Assembly (NCBI GenBank): GCA_016193385.1
Contig: JACPSF010000071.1
Span: 15,507-51,802, forward strand
Length of the DNA: 36,296 nucleotides
Direction of reading: 5' to 3'
Origin: Deltaproteobacteria bacterium
GTDB lineage: Bacteria > Desulfobacterota_B > Binatia > UBA9968
The notes beneath the pieces are model-generated. The model had not been told where the DNA came from and ran no database searches. It saw only the letters and a list, made by a program, of their open reading frames with translations. The position numbers and the translations under genes were made by a program. Below are positions 1-8,686 of this stretch, piece after piece (within the stretch, counting starts at the first letter, position 1; each line of letters begins with the position of its first letter).

Positions 1-353
1 GTGCTCACATGGACCACGCGCTTCACCCCCGCTATCTGGCAGGCTTCAAAGACATTGGCCGAGCCCCATGTGTTTGTCTGGACTCCCCGGTAAGGGGGGT
101 TCGCCACCTCGCCGCCGATGAATCCCGCCGTGTGGACTACGACCGGAGGTTTTGCCTCCTTGAGCGCTCGCAACAGAGTAGGAAGGTCCCGCAGGTCGCC
201 GCGCAAAACCTTGATGCGCTTTTTGCCCGCGATCGCTTCGACGTACTTTGGATTCGGACTCGCATCGAAGAGCCAAACGCTGTGTCCCTGAGAGGTGAGC
301 TCGCTCGCGCTATGACATCCAACCAACCCCGTGCCGGTAATGAGAATCTTCAT
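1..353 (-). CDS. NAD-dependent epimerase/dehydratase (extended SDR), 3' end outside window
   Basis: Reading the minus strand from an ATG at 353 gives 117 codons that run off the window edge, so only the N-terminal half is present. The protein opens with MKILITGTGLVG, the TGxxGxxG dinucleotide-binding loop of extended short-chain dehydrogenases at residues 6-12. An acidic residue closes beta-2 (Asp30 in WLFD), RGDLRD follows near residue 51, and HTAGFIGG then NTWGSANVFEAC match the NAD-binding core of nucleotide-sugar epimerase-type SDRs. The catalytic YxxxK would lie beyond the edge, so the substrate cannot be judged. A purine-rich GGAAAGG about 10 bases upstream could serve as RBS. The gene is divergent from the cyclotransferase-like gene at 546. 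Confidence 0.85.
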   Translation of the reverse strand, partial: MKILITGTGLVGCHSASELTSQGHSVWLFDASPNPKYVEAIAGKKRIKVLRGDLRDLPTLLRALKEAKPPVVVHTAGFIGGEVANPPYRGVQTNTWGSANVFEACQIAGVKRVVHVS

Positions 354-545
354 CGCTCTGCCTTTCCTTTCTCTGTTTCGCTCGTGCATGATAAGCACAT
401 CCACCCGCAGCGACGCAACACACAGGGCGGAGAGGGCAAGCCCTGACCGACCCAACTCCCTCTTGCCGTCTTTGTTCTCATTGCCTAAAATCCGCACGAG
501 TTTGGGCGGTAAAAAGATCCTTAATGATGGAGGGGAAAAACTGAA

Positions 546-1022
546 GTGCTTTACTTTGCCTACGGATCGAATATGGATTGGGAGCAGATGAGACGGCGTT
601 GCCCGTCCGCAAAGTTTGTCTCGATTGCCAAGCTCAAGGACTACCGTTTCGCCATCGCCCGCACCTCCCATAGTCGCGGCTGCGGCTCGGCGGGAGTCCT
701 GCCCCAGGCCGGAGCAGCCGTGTGGGGTGTCGTCTACGAGATCGATGCGAAGGACTTTGGCCCGCTGGACGCGGCCGAGGACTTCGTCCCGGGAAGAGGG
801 AAGAATAGTTATACGAGACGGGAGTGCACCGTCTACGCAGACGGCGATGAGGGAAAAACTTTTCTTGTCTCGCTCTACTTCCCGGAGGTAGAGGAAAACC
901 CGCCTCTCCCTAATACGGAGTACAAGCGGCTCATCGTCGAAGGCGCCAAGCATTGGCGCCTTCCCCAAGGCTACGTTGTGGAACTGGAAAGGATGAATGT
1001 GGCGAAAGATGGGAAAAGATGA
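546..1022 (+). CDS. Gamma-glutamylcyclotransferase-like (AIG2/GGCT fold) protein
   Basis: A 158-residue protein beginning VLYFAYGSNM; the YGSN motif near the N-terminus is the substrate-binding loop of the gamma-glutamylcyclotransferase/AIG2 fold. The segment AVWGVVYEID followed by LDAAEDFVPG fits the conserved strand and the acidic residue (Glu in AAED) that acts as catalytic base in this family. Members release 5-oxoproline from gamma-glutamyl amines or peptides, but bacterial homologues often have unknown substrates. The start is GTG at 546, supported by a GGAGGGG tract 10 bases upstream. Length is normal for a single-domain member. It stands alone between a divergent epimerase and a convergent transglutaminase-like gene. 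Confidence 0.82.
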   Translation: MLYFAYGSNMDWEQMRRRCPSAKFVSIAKLKDYRFAIARTSHSRGCGSAGVLPQAGAAVWGVVYEIDAKDFGPLDAAEDFVPGRGKNSYTRRECTVYADGDEGKTFLVSLYFPEVEENPPLPNTEYKRLIVEGAKHWRLPQGYVVELERMNVAKDGKR

Positions 1023-1107
1023 AGGCGAAGTGGGGATACTAATCCAAACGCGTTGAGTAAGTTGACACTTGAGATGGGCAAGCCTTCCGGCCTCGGAGCT
1101 TTGGGAA

Positions 1108-1866
1108 TTACCTTGTGGGCTTTGTCAGAGGGCGCTCGTCCTCGAAGCGAACTCCCTCGCCGCCCTGTTGAAAAAGGGTTTCGGGGTAAAGGGCCTGGAA
1201 GTCGCGGACGACGCGCTCGTAGGGAAAATCGGACCAGACTCCGTGGTTCGTGACATACTCCATGTGTCTAAAATCGGACCAGACTCCGTGGTTCGTGACA
1301 TACTCCATGTGTCTTCTTCCCTGAGAATCCATGGGTTGGAGCAAGGCGTCCGACTTCCCGTCGAACTCGGTGGGGAGGACGCCAAATTTATCGCAGAGCT
1401 CGATGTTGAAAGCGGGCGCGGCCTTTATCCACCGGCCGTCGAGATAGAGGAGCGCGTAGCCGTGATGGATGAAGAGATCGGTTCCTCCCATCGCGCGACG
1501 GAGTTTTTCCGTACAGAGGTGGTTCACCACGTCGGAGAGGCCGATCGCCGAGGGTATTCCCACGGCTCGGGCCGAAGCCGCCAGGAGATTGGCTTTGGGG
1601 ATGCAGAAGCCGGCCCTGACGGCAAGGACGTGGCCGGCCCGGTAGGTCTCCCGGCCGAGACCGATGCGGTAAGGATCGTAGCGAATGGAGTCCCGCACGC
1701 GGTAAAAAAGCCGGACCGCGCGCTCGGTGGGATCCTTTGCTCCCCGGGTAGTTTCCTCAGCGAATTCCAGCACCGAAGGGCTGTCGAAGTCGAGAAATTC
1801 GGTCGGTCTCAGGTACTCAGCCGAAGGCTCGGGCACGGGCTCGGAAACGGTCGTTGCATTTCCCAT
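1108..1866 (-). CDS. Transglutaminase-like (cysteine protease fold) family protein with internal duplication
   Basis: The 252-residue protein has the transglutaminase-like core: a candidate nucleophile Cys88 in RAGFCIPKANLLAASARAVG, followed by the His-containing HHGYALLYLDGRWIKA at 134-149. The usual third residue, an Asp after the DGRW strand, is replaced in APAFN, a pattern I associate with this bacterial subfamily. Such proteins are predicted cysteine peptidases or amidases of unknown substrate. Residues 185-199 (RHMEYVTNHGVWSDF) are repeated exactly at 200-214 through a perfect 45-bp tandem duplication, whereas relatives are expected to carry one copy. The ATG at 1866 has no clear Shine-Dalgarno sequence. 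Confidence 0.8.
   Translation of the reverse strand: MGNATTVSEPVPEPSAEYLRPTEFLDFDSPSVLEFAEETTRGAKDPTERAVRLFYRVRDSIRYDPYRIGLGRETYRAGHVLAVRAGFCIPKANLLAASARAVGIPSAIGLSDVVNHLCTEKLRRAMGGTDLFIHHGYALLYLDGRWIKAAPAFNIELCDKFGVLPTEFDGKSDALLQPMDSQGRRHMEYVTNHGVWSDFRHMEYVTNHGVWSDFPYERVVRDFQALYPETLFQQGGEGVRFEDERPLTKPTR
1225..1314. repeat. Perfect 45-bp tandem duplication inside the transglutaminase-like gene
   Basis: Bases 1225-1269 and 1270-1314 are identical, 45 of 45. The unit is a multiple of three, so it inserts 15 residues into the C-terminal part of the protein without breaking the frame. Absence of any divergence, even at third positions, suggests a recent event or an assembly artefact. Confidence 0.95.
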
Positions 1867-2030
1867 TAGGAGAAAAGTAGCTGATGTAAGCTTGTTGTGT
1901 CAACTCGGCCGGTAAGAGCCACCATCCCTTTTGGCTTTCGCGAAGACCCGGAAGCTTCTAGAGCCCGGCCTTCATTTTTCCCGGACGCCAAGCCCTTCTC
2001 CCATATATGGTCGCCGGCTTTTTTCGTCTT

Positions 2031-2057
2031 GACTTTCCCGCGGATGCGTGGAAAGTC
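2031..2057. promoter_or_regulatory. Inverted repeat in divergent intergenic region
   Basis: GACTTTCC at 2031-2038 is mirrored by GGAAAGTC at 2050-2057, with a further CGC/GCG pairing inside. It lies 36 bases before the ATG of the hydrolase and within the region shared with the divergent transglutaminase-like gene. It could be an operator or leader hairpin; no regulator is recognised nearby. Confidence 0.35.
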
Positions 2058-2092
2058 TTCACCCAGTCTTAGAGTCCGGGGGGTAAGAAGTT

Positions 2093-3226
2093 ATGGAATA
2101 CGCGGGACGAACTCTCGAGGGCGTGAAAGCGGAGATGTTGGATCGGGCCGGCCGGATCAACCCCTTCGAGTGGGTGAAGAAGGAAGATGTCGCGGAAGTG
2201 GCTGAGCGGCTCACTAGCCTCGATCCGGATCACTGGGGGAGCGAATGGGCGAGGATCGCCGGCAGATATGAAGCTCAAGGCGATACGGAGGAGTCGCGGG
2301 ACCAGACAGAGGTATGCGGAAAGTCCTTTTATCTGGCCTACGAGTATTACCGCATCGGCCGCTATCCCGTTCCCAACACTCCGGAAAAAATGAACTGCTA
2401 CAAAGGGGCTCTCAGATGTTTCCAAAAGGCGGCGCGATACCTCGATCCCGCCGCCGAACGGGTAGAAATCCCATTCGAAGGCAAACAGGTGGTAGGTTAT
2501 TTACAGATTCCGCGCGGCGCCGTCCGCCCTGCGGTCGTGATGCATTGGGGAGGGGTTGACGGTTGGAAAGAGGATCGACGGCAAACCAGTGAGGCCTTTC
2601 ACCGCCAGGGTCTGGCGACGTTTGCGATCGACATGCCTGGGGCGGGGGAGAACCCTCTCCTGGGCAGCGATCCACGCGCGGAGCGCACTTTTTCCGCTGC
2701 GATTGATCACCTCGTGGGAAGGAAAGACATCGACGGATCGAGAATCGCGGTTTTAGGCGCAAGCTTCGGCGGCTACTGGGCGACCAAGATGGCCTACGTG
2801 GAGTCTAACCGGCTTCGGGGAGCGGTCAACTGGGGGGCAGGGGTCCATCGCACCTTCCAGGAGGAATGGCTGAGACCTGCTCTCACGAAAACGGCATCCC
2901 AGTATCTTTTGGGCCCGGCTAGCCTGTTCGAGGCTCGAGCCTACATGTTCCGCGCGAAAACGCTCGAAGAGGTGCTCCGTTTGGCCGCCAAGCTGTCGCT
3001 CAAGGACCAGGGCTGGTTGGAGAAGCCGAATGCTCCGCTGCTGCTGGTGAACGGCAAGAAGGATGATCAGCATCCGATCGAAGATTTCTATCTGCTCTTG
3101 GAATGCGGCGATCCCAAAGACGTCCGCATTTACCCTGAAGCGGGTCACATGGGCCGCCAGCCCGGCAAGCCTAACAATGAGGTCTTGGACATGATCACCC
3201 GGTGGGTGAGACAGAAGCTGAGCTAA
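2093..3226 (+). CDS. Alpha/beta hydrolase with N-terminal helical domain (DHPON hydrolase/FrsA-like)
   Basis: A 377-residue protein with an N-terminal helical region (about 1-120) followed by an alpha/beta-hydrolase core. The nucleophile elbow is GASFGG with Ser224; Asp324 in VNGKKDDQHP and His352 in PEAGHMG complete the triad. WGGVDGWKEDR near 152 resembles the oxyanion loop. This architecture is that of 2,6-dihydroxypseudooxynicotine hydrolase and FrsA-like esterases, so C-C or ester hydrolysis of an aromatic or acyl substrate is possible, but the substrate is inference. The ATG at 2093 follows GGGGGGTAAGAAG, a plausible RBS. The downstream MFS gene is convergent, only 27 bases away. Confidence 0.82.
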   Translation: MEYAGRTLEGVKAEMLDRAGRINPFEWVKKEDVAEVAERLTSLDPDHWGSEWARIAGRYEAQGDTEESRDQTEVCGKSFYLAYEYYRIGRYPVPNTPEKMNCYKGALRCFQKAARYLDPAAERVEIPFEGKQVVGYLQIPRGAVRPAVVMHWGGVDGWKEDRRQTSEAFHRQGLATFAIDMPGAGENPLLGSDPRAERTFSAAIDHLVGRKDIDGSRIAVLGASFGGYWATKMAYVESNRLRGAVNWGAGVHRTFQEEWLRPALTKTASQYLLGPASLFEARAYMFRAKTLEEVLRLAAKLSLKDQGWLEKPNAPLLLVNGKKDDQHPIEDFYLLLECGDPKDVRIYPEAGHMGRQPGKPNNEVLDMITRWVRQKLS

Positions 3227-3253
3227 ACGGCTCTGAGTGGATCCGGTTACCTT

Positions 3254-4471
3254 TTATGCTTCTTTGGGGACCTTAAGATAAAGCGACAAAGCGACACCTG
3301 TCAGTATAAGCCCTCCCACCAATGTGAAGCCTAAGGCGAACGAACCCGAGTCTCCCATAATGCCGATGAACACCGGGATGGCTCCGGCGCCTAAGAGAAA
3401 GCCGAAAGGGACCGTGAAGGAGACGGCCACGTTGCGCGAGCTGGCCGGACCGATCGCGGCGAGGGCAGCGAAGCCGGCCGGGAAGAAACAAACGGCAAGC
3501 GCAGGCTGAAGAAGAACGGAGACGACGAGCCACGACCCCGACGTTATCCCGAAAAGCAGAGTTGTGATGCCGGTAACCAGAAGGCTGCCGGCTATCGTGA
3601 GCCGCGGGCTCAGCCGGTCCGAAGCCCACCCCGCCAGGAACGCCGTCACCGGCGCGGGGATCCGGGAAAGAGCGATAAGCGTATTGGCCCAATTCCGATC
3701 CATCTCCCGCTCCGTCACAAGGTAGAGGGGAAGCATGGAAAAGACTCCCAGGGTCGCGGCGATCCCCAGGCCGAATAGAAACACCAGGATCCAGAAGGCC
3801 GGCTTGCCTACCAGGGATCTAAAGACAGCCACCGCGGGAATCTCACCGGGAAACTCGCCCCCCTTGCCATAGCGGGCAAAGGCTATGCCGATGATGAGCG
3901 CTGTGCCGCCCAGAAAAGCTAAAGCCGCGCGCCAGGTAGACCACCTGAGAAAGATCTCAGCCAGGAGAGGCGCGGCTATGAAAGCCAAATTTGGCGCTAG
4001 CTCGTGGATGGCGATGGCTTTGCCCCAGTGGCGGGAGCTGACTAAAGAGGTGATGGCCGCGAACGCCGAAGGCATGTAGATGCCCCCTCCCATCCCCAGA
4101 AGGAGCAGACCCAGACGGATGCCCCACAAGCTATTGATGAGCGAGATGCTGAGAAGGATTATGCCGACGAATGCGGCGGAGAAAACGATGGTCCCGCGGT
4201 GGGTAAGCCTGGCCGAGACGAAACCGGATCCCAGAAGGGCGGTGAAGTAGCCGACGGAGATCAAGAGAAAAAACGATCCGGCCTGGCTATGGCTTACGCC
4301 GAGGTCCCTCTCAATCGTGGGCAGAAGGGGGGCCAGGATAATCCTGGAGGCAAAGTTGGTGAAGAAAATCAGTGCCAGAAAGAGCATCGGCCCCACGTGG
4401 GGCCAAAAAAGCGCTTCCCCCCCGTTCTGTATGTCTTTGACGGCGTGGTGACTTGTCAGCTTCTCACGCAA
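3254..4471 (-). CDS. Major facilitator superfamily transporter
   Basis: A 405-residue, highly hydrophobic protein with the profile of about 12 membrane helices expected for MFS carriers. After FLALIFFTNFASRIILAPLLPTI, typical of helix 1, the loop between helices 2 and 3 reads GSGFVSARLTHR, a variant of the G-x(3)-D-R-x-G-R motif. The central loop is short and RYGKGGEFPGE lies between the two six-helix halves. The family resemblance is to anion/organic-acid or sugar-phosphate type MFS proteins; the substrate cannot be read from sequence. It is transcribed away from the CBS-domain gene upstream, with a terminator-like hairpin in between, so it is probably separately expressed. Confidence 0.85.
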   Translation of the reverse strand: MREKLTSHHAVKDIQNGGEALFWPHVGPMLFLALIFFTNFASRIILAPLLPTIERDLGVSHSQAGSFFLLISVGYFTALLGSGFVSARLTHRGTIVFSAAFVGIILLSISLINSLWGIRLGLLLLGMGGGIYMPSAFAAITSLVSSRHWGKAIAIHELAPNLAFIAAPLLAEIFLRWSTWRAALAFLGGTALIIGIAFARYGKGGEFPGEIPAVAVFRSLVGKPAFWILVFLFGLGIAATLGVFSMLPLYLVTEREMDRNWANTLIALSRIPAPVTAFLAGWASDRLSPRLTIAGSLLVTGITTLLFGITSGSWLVVSVLLQPALAVCFFPAGFAALAAIGPASSRNVAVSFTVPFGFLLGAGAIPVFIGIMGDSGSFALGFTLVGGLILTGVALSLYLKVPKEA

Positions 4472-4532
4472 AACGAAATCCTCTCTGTCCTTACTGCGCG
4501 GCTTTTATACCAGGGGGAGTCGGGAGGAAACA

Positions 4533-4559
4533 AGAAGGCCCGGACATGCCGGGCCTTCT
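4533..4559 (-). terminator. Probable rho-independent terminator after the CBS-domain gene
   Basis: An 11-bp perfect stem (AGAAGGCCCGG pairing with CCGGGCCTTCT) closes a 5-base loop, 26 bases after the stop of the minus-strand CBS gene. In the minus direction the stem is followed by TGTTTCC, only a weak U-tract, and preceded by six T residues. Confidence 0.6.
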
Positions 4560-4584
4560 AAAAAAGCTCAGACGGAGCCGAGGG

Positions 4585-5013
4585 CTAGGCGGCCTTGTGG
4601 AAAATGGTCTCCGAGACGGTTCGTCCCATTTCCCACATCTCGTCGGCGAGCAGAACGATCAGATCATCGAGGGTCGCAAAGCCAACGGCCTTACCACCGC
4701 CGTCGACGATCGGCATCCGGCGGACATGGAGCGCGTGCATGAGGGTAGTAAGGTCATGCAGGCTCTTATCCACCGAGATGCGCGCCGGATTGGGCGTCAT
4801 GATCTCGCCCACCTTGGTTTGACGCGGGTCTTTTCCCTCGCCGCTCACCTTGATGGCGATGTCCCGATCGGTCAGGATGCCGCTGAGCTGTCCGTCTTCC
4901 TGCGCCACCAGACAGCCAAGATTCTCTTCCTTGAGAAGTTGACAGGCTTCATAGACGGTGCTGCGCGGGGAGACGCTAACCACAGGACGCTTGCAAAACA
5001 TTTCCAGTGACAT
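4585..5013 (-). CDS. Tandem CBS-domain protein
   Basis: A 142-residue stand-alone protein made of two CBS motifs. The first covers about 1-60 (VSPRSTVYEACQLLKEENLG, then LSGILTDRDIAIKV, the conserved G-(I/V)-(L/V)-T-x-R-D turn); the second covers about 68-130 (MTPNPARISVDKSLHDLTTLM, then VDGGGKAVGFATLDDLI). A CBS pair forms one Bateman module that usually binds adenosyl nucleotides. With no attached catalytic domain the target is unknown. Start choice is secure: AGGAGGTGT sits 8 bases before the ATG. The gene ends before a strong hairpin at 4533-4559. Confidence 0.9.
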   Translation of the reverse strand: MSLEMFCKRPVVSVSPRSTVYEACQLLKEENLGCLVAQEDGQLSGILTDRDIAIKVSGEGKDPRQTKVGEIMTPNPARISVDKSLHDLTTLMHALHVRRMPIVDGGGKAVGFATLDDLIVLLADEMWEMGRTVSETIFHKAA

Positions 5014-5228
5014 GGTACTACACCTCCTTTCATATTATTGTATGGCAACTTTCGTGCCACTTTTTTTCTCTGAAAAGTCTTGATGGAAGAGCGGGAATCT
5101 TCGCAAAAATGACCCGGATCCGGGGTATTTCTTTCCTATCCCTGCAATTTTGCGTTTCCCAGGGGTCGCTTCCATCCTTCCTTTTCCGACTTGGATTATG
5201 ATAGTTTCCCTGCAGAAAGGGGAATACG

Positions 5229-6215
5229 ATGCTCACAAAGGATGATATCAGAGGCCTGGCCGTGATGGTTCCCACGCCCTGCAAGGAGGACGGAGAGGGA
5301 TGGGATGCCAGTGAATCCGTTGATCTCGATGAGACCGCCCGGATGACCGAGAACTACATTAGAGCGGGTATCGGCGTTATCGCGGCGTGTGGAACCACCG
5401 GAGAATGCGCTGCCCTGCTATGGGAAGAAAAAAGGGCCTTCATCGATACCATTGTTCGGGTTACTCGAAAGAGGGTTCCTGTTTTCGCCGGAGCTACATC
5501 GTTGGGCACGAAGGAAACGGTCCGGCAAATGCGTGGTCTAAAGGATGTCGGCGCTGACGGGGCGTTCGTCGGCCTTCCCTTGTGGCAGACGCCCACGCTC
5601 GACAACGCCGCCCAGTTCTACGCCGATCTGGGTGAGGCCGTGCCGGATATGCCCATACTCATTTACGCCAACTCCAGGTTCTTCAAATCGCTTTTCCCTA
5701 CCGGTTTTTGGGCAAGAGTGGCGAAAATGGCGCGGACCGTGGTCCTGACCAAGATGTCTTACAGCCACGCCAATTTGCTCGATGATCTCCGGGTCGCGGG
5801 GCATCAGATCAACTTCATGCCCGGCGAAACCTCGATCTACCCAGCTTATCGGATGGCTAGGCCCAGGGTCACCACCATCTGGTCTTCGGGAATGGCCTGC
5901 ATGGGGCCCGAGCCAGTGGTTGCTTTGGCCGACGCCATTCTCAAGGATGACGAAAAGCGCGTCGATCAGATCTGGCAAGACCTTCGTTCCATTCCGCCGG
6001 TTACGTCGCCGGAGGATTTCGCAGCGGGGTTTCCCCATTACAACGCTCAAATCAACAAATACCTGACCAATGTCGCTGGCTATGTCAAAGGAGGCCCGTG
6101 CAGGGCGCCATACCGCATCAGCGACCTGCCGGAAAATTGGAAGACTGGGGCGGACCTTCGCGCCAAAGCCTGGAACGAGCTGAGGAAGAAATACATGAAA
6201 GCGCCAGGCCTGTAG
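5229..6215 (+). CDS. Hydratase-aldolase of the dihydrodipicolinate synthase superfamily (NahE/PhdJ-like)
   Basis: The 328-residue protein has the (beta/alpha)8 class I aldolase signatures of the DapA superfamily: GTTGE at 55-59, Tyr146 in ILIYANS and Schiff-base Lys175 in VVLTKMSY. It matches trans-o-hydroxybenzylidenepyruvate hydratase-aldolases better than DapA: VDLDETARM, LWEEKRAFIDTIV, a Trp in GLPLWQ, AQFYADLGEAVPD, and a C-terminal AGYVKGGPCRAPY region all have recognisable equivalents in NahE. Such enzymes hydrate and cleave an arylidene-pyruvate to an aldehyde plus pyruvate. The aromatic substrate is inference. The ATG follows AAAGGGGAATACG. A substrate-binding protein gene follows after 43 bases, suggesting a catabolic operon. 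Confidence 0.82.
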   Translation: MLTKDDIRGLAVMVPTPCKEDGEGWDASESVDLDETARMTENYIRAGIGVIAACGTTGECAALLWEEKRAFIDTIVRVTRKRVPVFAGATSLGTKETVRQMRGLKDVGADGAFVGLPLWQTPTLDNAAQFYADLGEAVPDMPILIYANSRFFKSLFPTGFWARVAKMARTVVLTKMSYSHANLLDDLRVAGHQINFMPGETSIYPAYRMARPRVTTIWSSGMACMGPEPVVALADAILKDDEKRVDQIWQDLRSIPPVTSPEDFAAGFPHYNAQINKYLTNVAGYVKGGPCRAPYRISDLPENWKTGADLRAKAWNELRKKYMKAPGL

Positions 6216-6258
6216 TCTTTTGCTTCATCGGCCGAATATTCAACAGGAGGTGACCGCT

Positions 6259-7284
6259 ATGGGGCCGCAATGTAGAAGTGCCCTCCTAGTCCTTTTGTTT
6301 CTCCTGTCGCTCTCTCCGGCGACGTTCGCTCAGGGAAAGCCCGAGAAAGAGCGCATCCGCATCGGTTACTCCGTCCAATCCGCCGTCTTCTCGATTCCGA
6401 TTGTCGCCAGCGAAGCAGGTCTTTTCCGAGAGGAGGGGATACAGATCGAGTTTATCCGAACGCCAGGTTCTCTGTCCCCCATGGTTCTGATCTCGGAGGA
6501 CGTTGATTTTTCGATCATGTCAGCTTTTCTTCTTATTCCGGCTTCCATCCGGCGCGGTGGTGATCTGGTCATGCTGGGGGGCTTTTCCACCCGCTTTGCC
6601 GGGAGGATGCTGGTCTCCCGCCCTGAGGTTCGCACGGCCAAAGAGCTGCGCGGGAAGATCGTCGGCATCCAGCGTCCCGGTGATGCGGTGGAGAAAATGG
6701 CCCGATTTGCCCTGCAGCACTTGGGACTCGATCCCGACAAGGACGTAACGCTCAACTACCTTGGGAGCGACGATGTGTTGTGGCCGGCGCTGGAGACGAA
6801 TCGAGTCTCTGCGGCCATGATTTCCCCGCCCAGAACCGTCGCGGCTCGAAAAGCGGGAATGAATTTTCTCGTCAACATCGCGGACCTCAATATCGACTAT
6901 CAGGGGGCCGCGCTGACCAGCCGCAGGTCTTTCATGAGCGCCCATCCCAACCTGACGTTCCGCACGGTTCGCGCTCTTGTCCGCGGCGTCCATTTCTTCA
7001 GGACACGGCGGGAGGAAACCGTCAAGATTCTCGGCAAGTTCTTCCGCACTAACGATCGGGAGGCTCTTGAAGAGACGTGGGAATTTTACTCCCCTGTCAT
7101 GCTTCCTAAGCCATATGTTTCGGAATCCGCCGTGCAGGCGGTTTTGAATCACCTGGCAGAAACCGATCCGCGCTATGCTCAACGCAAGCCGGCGGAATTC
7201 ATCGACCTAAGAGTGCTCTCGGAGCTCGATCGCAGCGGCTATATCGACCGGCTTTACTCAGGCGTGGGACTACGAGGGAAGTGA
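6259..7284 (+). CDS. ABC transporter substrate-binding protein (NMT1/THI5-like)
   Basis: The start is taken at ATG 6259 because AGGAGGTGA ends 5 bases upstream; an upstream TTG at 6220 has no such support. The 341-residue product begins with a signal peptide (charged MGPQCR, hydrophobic LLVLLFLLSLSP, cleavage near TFAQG). The mature part shows IRIGYS, then SIPIVASEAGLFREEGI, and ELRGKIVGIQRPGD, all typical of NMT1/SsuA/TauA-type periplasmic binding proteins for small organic ligands. No permease or ATPase gene is adjacent, which is common for the many orphan members in environmental lineages. It probably serves the neighbouring hydratase-aldolase and M24-like genes. The ligand is unknown. Confidence 0.88.
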   Translation: MGPQCRSALLVLLFLLSLSPATFAQGKPEKERIRIGYSVQSAVFSIPIVASEAGLFREEGIQIEFIRTPGSLSPMVLISEDVDFSIMSAFLLIPASIRRGGDLVMLGGFSTRFAGRMLVSRPEVRTAKELRGKIVGIQRPGDAVEKMARFALQHLGLDPDKDVTLNYLGSDDVLWPALETNRVSAAMISPPRTVAARKAGMNFLVNIADLNIDYQGAALTSRRSFMSAHPNLTFRTVRALVRGVHFFRTRREETVKILGKFFRTNDREALEETWEFYSPVMLPKPYVSESAVQAVLNHLAETDPRYAQRKPAEFIDLRVLSELDRSGYIDRLYSGVGLRGK

Positions 7285-7469
7285 GCCATTAGTTGGAGCG
7301 ACTGCATTGGATGCGTCCAATGCTCTTGCTCTCGTTTTTTCCTGTTGACAGACATTCCGTCCTTTACTAGGTTCAAGCTGATAGTTAAACAAGAATTTTC
7401 CCCCGCATCGTTGAGGCTTCAGCGGTGATTTAGCGGGATCGGTTTGAGCAAAATGAAAGGAGTTAACAC

Positions 7470-8686
7470 ATGGTAAAGTTTGCACCCAAGCTTACGTTTG
7501 GCCCCGAGATCGCAGACTGGCAGGCGCGCATCAATACGGAGCGCATGCGCCGATACCGAGCGGAGCGGGCAAAAACAATGATGCGCAAGCACGGCATCCC
7601 CGCCTTGCTGGAGGCCGTTCCGGCTAATATCCGCTACCTCACAGCACTGCGGGGTTACGAATACCCCATGGTTCGGTATGTCCTCTTTTTCGCTGAAGGG
7701 GAGCCGGTTATGTACGAGCATGACGGCTGGTACCATCAGATGCCCGACCAGGCCCCCTGGATTAAAGAGTGGCGTCCCGCCCGTGCCTGGCTTACCGGCG
7801 CTCCAGGGATAGAGGCGTCGCAAGACGAGGCGAAGCAGTTTGCCGCTGATATCCGCAGTGTGCTCCAGGCCCGCGGCCTTCTTGGCGAGAAGGTTGGCTT
7901 GTGGCCGCCGGGATCAAGAACATTGTGGATAGCCGGGCGATGATGCTCGAAGCCAGGAGCATCAAGAACGAGGACGAGATCAACTGCTTGAAGATCGCAG
8001 CCGCCATCGTTGAAGGTGTTTGGCACCGTGTCTGGGAGGCCTGCCGCCCTGGAATCAAGGATACCGTATTGGGGACCACGGCGGCGACTGCTGGAAACGA
8101 GTATGGCGCCGAGATTGCCGTTCCCGGGGGCTGGCGCACCGGGCCCACTACTTTCGACCGGGGGTTCCACCAAGCCGCGCGTATCATGCAAGTTGGCGAC
8201 CTCGTGTACGGCTCTCTTTGCGGCCTGACCTACATGGGTTACCGGACTTGCACCTACCGCACCTTCATCGTCGCGAGGAAACCCAACGATAAGGAGAAAG
8301 GTTGGTATAAGAAGGTGCTTGATCGGGTCAGCGCCATCATCGAAGAGATCAAACCGGGAAAGACGACGGCGGACGCTGCCAAGCATTTCCCTCCTGCTTC
8401 CACCTGGGGTTACAAGGAGGAGTGTGAGGTTCTGGCCAGCGAGGTGGGCCACGGCATTGGAATGGGCGGGCCGGGCGGCAACTACGATATACCCATCATC
8501 AACCGGCAGTGGTCTTTGAAGTATCCGCAGACGTTCGAAGAAGGGATGGCCATCGCTGTCGAGTGCAGGGAAGGCGAGCACCGTGTGGGAGGTGTCAGGC
8601 TGGAGAATATGGTGGTGGTCACTAAAGACGGCGCCGAGATCATAGACCATTTTCCCAGGGACGAAATCTTGGTGGCACCCCGCTGA
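7470..8686 (+). pseudogene. M24/creatinase-like 'pita-bread' protein, frameshifted
   Basis: Two overlapping reading frames, 7470-7943 and 7901-8686, together make one M24-family protein. The first carries the creatinase N-terminal domain (RMRRYRAERAKTMMRKHGI, then VPANIRYLTAL); the second carries the pita-bread domain (ARSIKNEDEI, EVGHGIGMGGPGG, GGVRLENMVVVT). The join lies near 7895-7905. About a dozen residues expected between KVGL and AAGIKNIVD are missing, so a deletion rather than a single-base slip is likely. In the C-terminal half both metal-ligand Asp positions are altered (GDLVYGSLCG and GYRTCTYRTF), as in non-metal creatinase-like members. ATG 7470 has RBS AAAGGAG. Probably inactive unless this is a sequence error. 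Confidence 0.8.

Noticed and set aside
9..446. 145-codon plus-strand ORF at window start
   Set aside because: Antisense to the edge-truncated epimerase, which carries a clear TGxxGxxG motif.
1069..1869. 266-codon plus-strand ORF
   Set aside because: Complement of the transglutaminase-like gene; the minus-strand frame has the catalytic core.
6220..6258. Upstream TTG start for the substrate-binding protein
   Set aside because: The ATG at 6259 has a strong RBS and gives a proper signal peptide.
7470..8686. Two separate overlapping genes
   Set aside because: The products match consecutive parts of one M24-family protein, so a broken gene is the simpler reading.
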